A DNA stretch of 10,079 nucleotides, taken from Patescibacteria group bacterium (GTDB lineage: Bacteria; Patescibacteriota; Microgenomatia; Daviesbacterales; UBA10151). Location of the stretch: positions 1 through 10,079 of the forward strand of contig JAHIVD010000030.1 in the NCBI GenBank assembly GCA_018816815.1, given 5' to 3'. Position 1 is the stretch's first letter. Each line of letters opens with the position of its first letter. Position numbers and translations under genes: made by a program. The notes below the pieces were generated by a model, which did not search any database, had not been told where the DNA came from, and saw nothing but the letters and a program-made list of their open reading frames with translations. Below, one piece after another: positions 1 to 6,900 of the stretch.

Positions 1-53
1 TGCTCTATTTCCCTTGGTGATTCTGTTACTGGCAATTCTTTACCTTCTGTCAT
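1..53 (-). CDS. Partial CDS (5' end only), unknown product
   Basis: An ATG at 53-51 on the minus strand opens a reading frame that runs off the left edge; only 17 codons are visible, reading MTEGKELPVTESPREIE. It begins 28 nt after the rpoD stop codon on the same strand with no visible terminator between them, so it is plausibly the third gene of the dnaG-rpoD transcription unit. No Shine-Dalgarno sequence is obvious before the ATG (the upstream bases are cttgcttaattt). The visible residues are polar and acidic, with no signal peptide or membrane segment. The product cannot be identified from so little sequence, and a chance open frame is possible. Confidence 0.5.
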   Translation of the reverse strand, partial: MTEGKELPVTESPREIE

Positions 54-81
54 AAATTAAGCAAGGTTTTTTAGTTATCAA

Positions 82-1173
82 CTATCCTAAGTAATCCCTT
101 AACTTTTTGGCTCTGGTTGGGTGTTTTAATTTTCTGATAGCTTTTGCTTCTATTTGCCTAATACGCTCCCTGGTTACTCCAAACTCTTTTCCCACTTCTT
201 CCAAAGTTCTTTGTTTCCCATCTTCCAATCCAAAACGAAGCTGCAAAACTCTTTTTTCCCTGGGAGAAAGACTATTTAATACTTCATCAAGGTGGATTTT
301 CAGAAGTTCCCGGGTGGCTTGCTCGTCCGGCTGTAATCCTTTATCTGCAATAAAATCCCCCAAATGAGAATCATCTTCATCTCCTACTGGTGTTTCCAGA
401 GAAGTTGGCTCCTGTGAAACTTTGATAATTTCCCGGGCTTTACTCTCATCAATTCCCAGTGCTTTAGCAACTTCTTCCGGAAGCGGTTCCCTACCCAGCT
501 CCTGCATCAACCTTCGCTGAGTCCTATTAAATCTATTGATTGTCTCAACCATATGAACAGGAATACGGATAGTTCTGGCCTGGTCAGCAATTGCCCTGGT
601 GATGGCTTGCCTTATCCACCAAGTGGCATAGGTTGAAAATTTATATCCCCTTCTCCAATCATACTTGTCAACTGCCCTCATTAAACCAATATTACCCTCT
701 TCTATTAAATCAAGCAGACTCATTCCCCGTCCCACATATTTCTTGGCAATAGACACAACCAATCTTAAATTTGAACTGGTTAATTTATCACGGGCTTTCT
801 GCTCGCTTTTTTCAGCTCTTTTTGCTAAATCTATTTCATCTTGCGCTGTTAAAAGAGGAATCTTGCCTATATCCCGCAAATACTGTCTAACAGGGTCGGT
901 AACTGAACCGCTTTCCAGGGTTGATAATACTGCCAATTCTTTTTCCAACTCTGTAGTAGTCTCATTATCAGCCTCAAGTTCTTCTGCTGTATTTTCAAAC
1001 ACATCAATATTTTCTTTGATTAATTTAATATAGAACTCATCCAGCTGCTCTATTGCTTCTTCAGGCTTAGGAAAAACTACCAGAATCTCTTCCTGGGTCA
1101 CAAATCCTTGTTTTTTTCCCAATTTAACTAGCTTTTTAATATCTAGCGGTGTTTGTTTTTTTATTCTAGCCAT
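82..1173 (-). CDS. rpoD: Primary RNA polymerase sigma factor, sigma-70 family (RpoD/SigA)
   Basis: This is the housekeeping sigma factor, which binds core RNA polymerase in the cytoplasm and recognises -10/-35 promoters. At 363 aa it is short, of SigA type and without the long non-conserved insert of proteobacterial RpoD. Visible regions are: a region 1.1-like acidic/helical N-terminus (about 1-90); region 1.2 starting DPVRQYLRDIG (about 93-126); region 2 with NLRLVVSIAKKY, the core-binding DLIEEGNIGLMRAV and the -10-reading/melting segment YKFSTYATWWIRQAITRAI; region 3; and region 4 with LSPREKRVLQLRFGL and the helix-turn-helix GVTRERIRQIEAKAIRKL (about 332-349) that reads the -35 box. These motifs are near-invariant for group 1 sigmas, so the call is secure. 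The ATG lies 4 nt after the dnaG stop, so the two genes should be co-transcribed. No strong ribosome binding site is visible, only a weak AAAGAA. No intrinsic terminator follows the gene. Confidence 0.97.
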   Translation of the reverse strand: MARIKKQTPLDIKKLVKLGKKQGFVTQEEILVVFPKPEEAIEQLDEFYIKLIKENIDVFENTAEELEADNETTTELEKELAVLSTLESGSVTDPVRQYLRDIGKIPLLTAQDEIDLAKRAEKSEQKARDKLTSSNLRLVVSIAKKYVGRGMSLLDLIEEGNIGLMRAVDKYDWRRGYKFSTYATWWIRQAITRAIADQARTIRIPVHMVETINRFNRTQRRLMQELGREPLPEEVAKALGIDESKAREIIKVSQEPTSLETPVGDEDDSHLGDFIADKGLQPDEQATRELLKIHLDEVLNSLSPREKRVLQLRFGLEDGKQRTLEEVGKEFGVTRERIRQIEAKAIRKLKHPTRAKKLRDYLG

Positions 1174-1177
1174 ATTT

Positions 1178-2953
1178 TTATAAATTCTTTAATTTGATTG
1201 ACAAATCCCTAGCTTTTTTACTAAGAGATTCTACTGCTTCTAGTTTACCAAACTCCTGCGCATTTTTAATTTCCAAAGATAATTTCCCCAAGGATGCCTT
1301 TATTAAAGCTTTTTTAAGCTCCGATACAACTTCGTCAAGCTCTTTTCTCCAAAACCTCTCATCAATAAGTCTTTTATCAAGCTCTACTAAGTATAGTCTA
1401 TCTATTTCTGAAAGCAATTCTTTTGGTAAATTTACAACAAATTCATTAATATTGAAAGCCTTGCTTTTAAAAGATATCGAATCTAAGTATAATACCAAAA
1501 GCACATAAATCTGACGCCATTTCTCTGCCAGGAATAATGTTTCCGGAAAACTTGGGATGAAAACTAAATCTTTTGGCGGATGCAAAAACAGAGCTATTAA
1601 ATATTCTTCCAGTAATTCTCTTCTTGATTTGGACGATACGATATCACTCTTTAAAGCTTTCTCCTGGAAGATAGCAGTATAGCTTTGCAAGGTTGATTTG
1701 CGGATTTTCTCAACAGCATTCCGTATAATATTCTCTTCTGTTTTAAGAAAAGCAGAAAGTCTTTGAATATAACGCTCTCTAACTAAATCATTAGTAATTT
1801 TAGCCCAAATAGGCATCAGTTCTTCTTCAATCTTTTTCAAATCGCTTGGATTTTTACTATCATATCTTTTAGCAATAGATGTTAGATAGTAATCGTAAAT
1901 TGGTACTGCCTCAGTTGTGGCTTTTTGCCAAATACCTGGATCGGTTTTCACTGCTTCAGCAGCATCTTTGCCTCCTTCAAGCTGAATCACTTTGATATTT
2001 AGCCCTGCTTTGTCTGCCATCTCGATCCCGCGCCGGCTGGCACTATCCCCTGCCAAATCCATATCAAAACCCAACTTTAAATTTTCCGTATATTTTTTAA
2101 TTAGATCAATTTGTCCCTCTGTCAATGCAGTACCTTTAGAAGCAATTACATTTTTAAGTCCTGCCTGAAAAGACAAAATCATATCCATTTCCCCTTCTAC
2201 CAAGATCACCTCTTTTTTATTTCTGATTTCTCCTTTGGCTAAATTAAGACCAAATAGGAAATTACCTTTATCAAAAATCGGAGTTTGAGGAGTATTTATA
2301 TATTTTGGTTCAGCGCGGTATAAAACCCGACCTGAAAATCCCCTTAATCTATCTCTACTATCAAATAACGGAAAGGTGATTCTCCCTCTGAACCGATCAT
2401 AACAACTGGATTTTGAAGCAACCCCAAGACCTGATACCACAATTTCTTGGATGCTAAATCCTCTTTTGAGTAAAAATTTAGTTAAGGATTCCCAGGAATT
2501 AGGGGCATATCCTATGCCAAATTGAGAAATTGTCGTAAGGCTTATACCTCTATCCTTCAAGTACTTCAAAGCTTTTTTGCCTAGTGAACGTTTAGTTAAA
2601 AGATAGTGGAAAAATTCCTGAGCTTTTAGATTGATTTCAAATAATCTATCTCTAGAATCTTTTTTTTCAGGGGATTTTTTTAAAGTTACTCCGGCTTTAT
2701 GAGCTAGTATTTCCAACGCTTCCTTGAATTCCATGCCTTCTTTTTCCATCAAGAAAGTAAAAATATCGCCTGACTTCTGGCAGCCGAAACACTTGAAAAT
2801 TTGCCGTTCAGGCGAAACTACAAATGAAGGTGTTTTTTCTTTATGGAAGGGGCAATTTGCTTTAAAATTAACACCGGCTTTTTTAAGAGGAAGATACTCT
2901 GAAATTAAATCTACAATATTAATTTTTTCTTTAATCAGTTCAGTATCATCCAT
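1178..2953 (-). CDS. dnaG: DNA primase DnaG
   Basis: DnaG synthesises the RNA primers for lagging-strand replication and works with the replicative helicase DnaB. From the ATG at 2953 it is 591 aa, a normal DnaG length. The N-terminal zinc-binding domain shows C34, H37, C55 and C58 (CPFH, then CFGC), a CHC2-type zinc ribbon. The catalytic core carries FGIGYAP and the GRV/F(S)GR-type segment, then a TOPRIM domain with E253 in VEGEMD and D297/D299 in FDMDLAGD, the metal-binding acidic residues. The C-terminal third is helical, as expected for the helicase-binding domain. The open frame extends upstream to 3085, but I reject that start: it would add 44 residues unlike DnaG, overlap the divergent gene at 3074, and lie upstream of the promoter at 3024-3052. 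MDDTELIKEKINIVDLISEYL is the usual DnaG beginning. rpoD follows after 4 nt. Confidence 0.96.
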   Translation of the reverse strand: MDDTELIKEKINIVDLISEYLPLKKAGVNFKANCPFHKEKTPSFVVSPERQIFKCFGCQKSGDIFTFLMEKEGMEFKEALEILAHKAGVTLKKSPEKKDSRDRLFEINLKAQEFFHYLLTKRSLGKKALKYLKDRGISLTTISQFGIGYAPNSWESLTKFLLKRGFSIQEIVVSGLGVASKSSCYDRFRGRITFPLFDSRDRLRGFSGRVLYRAEPKYINTPQTPIFDKGNFLFGLNLAKGEIRNKKEVILVEGEMDMILSFQAGLKNVIASKGTALTEGQIDLIKKYTENLKLGFDMDLAGDSASRRGIEMADKAGLNIKVIQLEGGKDAAEAVKTDPGIWQKATTEAVPIYDYYLTSIAKRYDSKNPSDLKKIEEELMPIWAKITNDLVRERYIQRLSAFLKTEENIIRNAVEKIRKSTLQSYTAIFQEKALKSDIVSSKSRRELLEEYLIALFLHPPKDLVFIPSFPETLFLAEKWRQIYVLLVLYLDSISFKSKAFNINEFVVNLPKELLSEIDRLYLVELDKRLIDERFWRKELDEVVSELKKALIKASLGKLSLEIKNAQEFGKLEAVESLSKKARDLSIKLKNL

Positions 2954-3023
2954 AGATTTACAATAATCCCAAAAGTACCCGAGAATATAAGTATCGGTAG
3001 GCTTACAGGTATTGTTTGGCGCG

Positions 3024-3052
3024 ATTGTACCCCAAAAATATCCCGAAAACAA
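3024..3052 (-). promoter_or_regulatory. Sigma70-type promoter for dnaG-rpoD
   Basis: Read on the minus strand, TTGTTT (3052-3047) is separated by exactly 17 nt from TACAAT (3029-3024). Each box matches four to five of six consensus bases. Initiation would fall near 3017, leaving a leader of about 64 nt before the dnaG ATG at 2953. It is the best promoter match in this gap and is correctly oriented for the operon. It overlaps the region where the -35 contacts of the divergent gene at 3074 would lie, so the two promoters may interfere. Confidence 0.65.
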
Positions 3053-3058
3053 GAGGCA

Positions 3059-3073
3059 TGTTACAATTAATTT
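3059..3073 (+). promoter_or_regulatory. Extended -10 promoter, probably giving a leaderless mRNA
   Basis: TGT followed by TACAAT (3062-3067) forms a TGN-extended -10 element. Only six bases separate it from the GTG start at 3074, so transcription would begin at or beside the start codon. No convincing -35 box lies 16-18 nt upstream, which fits an extended -10 promoter. The purine stretch AAGAGG at 3051-3056 is too far from the GTG (17 nt) to act as a normal ribosome binding site. Compare the same arrangement at 3975-3989. Confidence 0.5.
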
Positions 3074-3685
3074 GTGAACTTTCAAAAAGGCAATATTTTA
3101 CTTACAATTTCTTTAGTAGTGTTTGTTGTTTTTTTTGCTTTAGGATCAGGATATTTTTACTGGCAGAAAGTTGTCTCTAAAGAAAACAACACTAATGCTG
3201 AACAGGTCAATCCAACGCCTGCTCTTGCGAGCCCAGCTGCTGTTTCTAATTCTTTTTGTAAACCAGATCAGAATTACGTTGATCTTCAGGCTTGTTCCTG
3301 TCCCGAAGGAACAACTAGGACAATAGGGGCTCCCTTAAACGAGAAAGAGGCGGTTTTGATTTGTAAAACAAAAGCGATTAAAACAACCTGCAAAAATGAT
3401 GATTTTTATGCCCAACAAGCTATGTCTTTTAAATATGATGTCCAAGAAGGTTTTGTAACGGTTTCCGGATGTTTAGCTAAAAGTCCTGGAAGCGTTTGTC
3501 AGGAAAAAATCTTAAATTTATCTCCTGCCCAGGGATTTTATTTAGCTTCTGGTAAAGAACAATCTGTAAAAGTGAGTTTGGAAAAAATAGAAAACAGCAA
3601 CGCCTATTTTATTTTTGAATATAATGCTGCTCCTCCTGCCCCAGGGGGCTCTTACCGCTGTGAATTTGTCAAAGAGGGAGTTTGA
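3074..3685 (+). CDS. Membrane-anchored extracytoplasmic cysteine-rich protein, unknown function
   Basis: This 203-aa protein starts with GTG and ends with TGA. Residues 1-7 are short and basic (MNFQKGN), followed by one strong hydrophobic helix at about 8-29, which is either an uncleaved signal anchor or a signal peptide. A linker rich in Asn, Pro, Ala and Ser follows (about 36-60), typical of exported proteins. The remaining domain holds eight cysteines (62, 74, 76, 97, 106, 133, 142, 196), an even number and all outside the membrane, which suggests disulfides. The C-terminal part (about 118-196) alternates hydrophobic and polar residues as a beta-rich domain would and ends with a Pro/Gly loop before C196. 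I recognise no family. A pilin-like reading is weak because the residue after the glycine is Asn, not Phe or Met. It is divergent from dnaG, and transcription leads toward the tRNA gene. Real gene: likely; function: unknown. Confidence 0.82.
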   Translation: MNFQKGNILLTISLVVFVVFFALGSGYFYWQKVVSKENNTNAEQVNPTPALASPAAVSNSFCKPDQNYVDLQACSCPEGTTRTIGAPLNEKEAVLICKTKAIKTTCKNDDFYAQQAMSFKYDVQEGFVTVSGCLAKSPGSVCQEKILNLSPAQGFYLASGKEQSVKVSLEKIENSNAYFIFEYNAAPPAPGGSYRCEFVKEGV

Positions 3686-3698
3686 TTTCATAAAAGAG

Positions 3699-3728
3699 CT
3701 AACAAATTCTGCAAATGCAGGCTATAAT
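3699..3728 (+). promoter_or_regulatory. Promoter for tRNA-Ser
   Basis: A perfect TATAAT lies at 3723-3728, with CTAACA (3699-3704, four of six matches to TTGACA) 18 nt upstream. Transcription would start near 3735, giving a leader of about 70 nt that is removed from the tRNA 5' end by RNase P. The leader contains a small bulged hairpin around 3763-3782 (TTTGTTCC against GGACAAA). The gene before it ends at 3685, so the tRNA does not depend on read-through from that gene. Confidence 0.65.
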
Positions 3729-3804
3729 ATACTAAGCAGAACACAAAACAGATCTTTAAGATAATTTGTTCCCGCAAGGACAAAGTCTTTAAGACGCTTT
3801 TTAA

Positions 3805-3891
3805 GGAGGAGTCACATAGTGGACCATTGTACGTACTTGGAAAGTACGCGAGCGAAAGCTCACGTGGGTTCGAATCCCACCTCCTCCGCCA
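3805..3891 (+). tRNA. tRNA-Ser(GGA), with encoded CCA
   Basis: The cloverleaf can be folded by hand. The acceptor stem is GGAGGAG (3805-3811) with CTCCTCC (3881-3887), then discriminator G3888 and an encoded CCA (3889-3891). The D stem is ACA/TGT with GG in the loop. The anticodon stem is CGTAC/GTACG around the loop TTGGAAA, placing anticodon GGA at 3839-3841. A long variable arm GAGC-GAAA-GCTC (3850-3861) marks a class II tRNA, as serine tRNAs require. The T arm is GTGGG-TTCGAAT-CCCAC (3864-3880). GGA reads UCC and UCU codons, and discriminator G fits seryl-tRNA synthetase identity. No intrinsic terminator with a T-run follows on this strand. Confidence 0.97.
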
Positions 3892-3906
3892 TCATGTACA
3901 AAAATG

Positions 3907-3929
3907 TAAAAAAGCATTTATTATGCTTT
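3907..3929 (-). terminator. Weak hairpin with a T-run on the minus strand, between tRNA-Ser and the giant gene
   Basis: AAAGCAT (3911-3917) and ATGCTTT (3923-3929) form a 7-bp hairpin with a five-base loop. On the minus strand it is followed by six T residues, as in an intrinsic terminator; on the plus strand no T-run follows. No minus-strand gene lies to its right that would need termination, so its role could be blocking antisense transcription, or the stem may simply close the tRNA transcript. The stem is AT-rich and low in stability. Confidence 0.25.
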
Positions 3930-3974
3930 GAAGAGAACTTGGGTTGATTTCTTGTTTCGTTAAATTTCCTAACA

Positions 3975-3989
3975 TGGCATAATGAAATC
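3975..3989 (+). promoter_or_regulatory. Extended -10 promoter, probably giving a leaderless mRNA for the giant gene
   Basis: TGG followed by CATAAT (3978-3983) forms a TGN-extended -10 element, and exactly six bases (gaaatc) separate it from the ATG at 3990. Transcription would therefore begin at or next to the A of the ATG. No Shine-Dalgarno sequence is present in the last 15 bases before the start. No good -35 box sits at 17 nt (TTTCGT at 3955-3960 is poor; TTGTTT at 3952-3957 is 20 nt away). The arrangement repeats that at 3059-3073. Confidence 0.5.
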
Positions 3990-6900
3990 ATGAGTTTAGA
4001 AGGATCTTTATCAGAAAATCCAATTGGTGCACCCTCAAATAAAACCGCAATTGCAATAGCAGCAAGAAAACAACCTTCTCCATTACTTGCTGATACATAT
4101 ATAGATACAGAATTTTTTAGAGGCAGAAGGAATCAAACAGAACTTGAGCATGTCGGATTTCATTTGGACGACGAACACAACTCAACCCCCACCGTGGAAA
4201 TCGACATTCTGCAGCCAGTAATTCTTGAAGTAGAAGATAGAAAAGGACAAAAAATTACTGAGGATTTAACTAACCGAATAAGATCAGAATTTGAATACCT
4301 TTCGGCAACTAAATCTCTTGAAATTAATAGTCCCAGGGTGGCTATTCTCCAAAACTATGTCAACAGAATGGTGGAGAATAATCAACAGTGGGAGAATAAA
4401 GTAAGAGTTGTAATTATGAACAAAGGACAAACACCAAAAGCTTTTGTTTATCCAGACGGAACGATTTTTGTTTCGCAATTTCTTATTAACTTGTGTGATA
4501 GTTTAGATGAAACTGTAAGCATTCTGGCCCATGAGATAAAACACCTTACTAACGGCACATACCAAGCAGCATTTAAATCAGCGGCTCAACAAGGAACTTC
4601 ATTGGGTATCGATTGGTTACACGAAATGGTTTCGGATTTTGGCGCACCTGAATTATTAGAACAAGCGGGCTTGAAGTCAACCGCATCAGTAAATCTTTTT
4701 ACTAAATTAGCCAACCATGTCGGGAATCGGAGAGGAATTGCACACCAAGCTCCCCTTTTGAGAGCTATTCAACAACTAGGCATACATACCATTAAAGACT
4801 ATGCAACAAGTCACATCAGCTATACCCCTCTGCCTTTAGAGTTGAAAAGAGCTCCAAGAATGACTAATTTTGAAGCAATTACCGATGCAGCAGTGAAAGA
4901 TGACACTGAAAGCGTAGCGCTGTACTTAGCCAAATTGCACCCTAGAGATTTAGGGCAATTCTTTGAAATTATTGATGCTAACTCATATTACGATTTAAGT
5001 AAGTTCAGTCCAAAAAGAGAAACGAAAAGGGAAATTGCTGCGAGAGTCAAGGTGTTGGTTAATCAGCGCCTGGTGTCAGAAGGAATGTCGGAAAATGAAA
5101 TTAAATTATTCTTTTTATCTACTACTAGAAACGGCTCTCTCTTGTCGCCAACATTCAAAAATGTTGCAGAAGTCGAGAGTTGCGCAGCTTTAGCTGAACA
5201 GATGTTTCAGAAAAAAACAGTTAATAATGCAACTCAAAAACTGTTTGGCCGCAATAGAAACAGCGATCCGCTTGAAAATTTAGTACATTTCGTTCAATAC
5301 AGATTCGATGACTTCACTGATAAAAACGCTGTTTTTTTAACTGATGTTGATTCTATAGCTCAGTTTATCGGTACTGTGAATAAACTGATTAAAGGAGAAC
5401 TTCCTCAGGTAAAAGAGGGTTACTTTATTGACTTAGAAGGGGGCGTCTCAAAGCATGCTTACAATCGCTCCGCACAAATACACGAAGATCTGAAATACAT
5501 CTTATTTGGCTATATTGAACGATACTATCTTTCTGATATTCCTGACGGTGAACTGGATCAAGAACAAATAGAGAATATTTTTCAAGCCGTAAAATCTGCT
5601 GGTTTCGAGTATCTACCTAATTCTTATTATTTCCCAATCCTGGAAGAAAATATCGGACCAGCAAATAGACAAATCATCGAGTCTGCTTATAGTAAAGTAT
5701 ACGGAAGAGAGTTAGTCAGACACAGCAGCGGTAAGGATATCGAACCTCTACCTACTCCTGCTGACTTTCGTAATCAAATCAAAGGTAAATCTCCAATGGA
5801 TATAATACGGTTGTTAAACAGGCATGCTCGTAATTACGAGCTTGATCTCGAGACCAAAGCGCAGTATGTCCAGGCTGGACTCGAGTATTTCGAGGAATAT
5901 GACTTTACTAGATCGCACCTTGCAGCGCTAATTAAAAATCAAATTGGCAACGAGACCATGGGAAATTGGCAAAAGTACGAAGATCCTAAATGGAATACAA
6001 CAGACTCAATAAGAACAAATCCTGAAGATTCTTTTACTGGAACCTCCAGACAAGAAGAAAAGTCACATCCTCGTAAATTAACCCTAGATGATCTAATTCA
6101 AGAATTTGGTTTAGATCATACAACTCTCTATGCTGAGGCGAGAAGAAAAGGAGAAATTGAAAGAATTAGCTCGGAAATTAAGTTTGTTGCTGACACTATT
6201 GCTTCATCAGAAGAAACGCTTTTTGATTTTGTTGAATCTATCATGCGCAACATTAGAACTGACATTAAAACACTTGATCAATACCAACTTCTGGCAATAT
6301 GCCGTCCGCTGTTTATGTTAGCCAGCAAAGAAGAAGGAGGTACAACTTCTGAAGAAGATCGTATTAGAGATTTTGATAGATTCTACCAGCTGCGTTTAAT
6401 TCAAGAAATAGTTCAACGGATTGAAAATGTTCGCTTTGAAAACGTGCAGGATCTTAGTAGCTACATAAGAGAGACCAAAAGAAAGTATTCCCAGAGCCCT
6501 ACTAACATCAGGTTTGCTTTATATGAAGACAGTGTATATTCGGTTTTATTAGCAAAGCCTGTTAGAGACGAGCTACGGAGACTAACTGAACCTGGTAATT
6601 TAAGACACCAAGACTATCCAGTTTTACTTGAACTTCTAAATGAAAACTTTCCTGATAGTCCTCAAAAACGCGAATTGATTAAAGCATTACAAACTGCTCA
6701 TATAAACAACCCAGATATAAGCATTGAAGGCAAAATAGATTTTTTCTCTAGGGAGTATAAGTCGCTCGGTTACGAAGGAGCTGTTTTAATTGCTGAACAG
6801 ATCACTGATACCCCAACTTATCAGGCATTTAAGCAAAGACTCGATCAACTTGCTATTGAACATATCTCTGGCGAGGAAAGTCTTAATGGAGTTGCCGCAA

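Noticed and set aside
107..1033. Plus-strand open frames (107-367, 665-1033) over rpoD
   Set aside because: They are antisense to an unmistakable sigma factor; their composition (many Ser, Leu, Phe) is what the reverse complement of an AT-rich gene gives.
1194..2966. Plus-strand open frames over dnaG (1194-1508, 2724-2966)
   Set aside because: Antisense shadows of the primase gene, without ribosome binding sites or recognisable motifs.
2954..3085. A longer dnaG starting at 3085
   Set aside because: The extra 44 residues do not resemble DnaG, contain the promoter for the gene, and overlap the divergent gene at 3074; MDDTELIKEKINIV is a normal DnaG start.
3683..3685. TGA read as glycine (genetic code 25)
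   Set aside because: The frame ends sensibly at this TGA before the tRNA promoter, and the split gene also ends with a TGA followed closely by a terminator; no in-frame TGA occurs within the conserved genes.
3864..3891. tRNA-Ser 3' end as an integration site with the giant gene as island cargo
   Set aside because: No second copy of the tRNA 3' end and no integrase gene are seen up to 10079; the far boundary could lie outside the window, but nothing supports it here.
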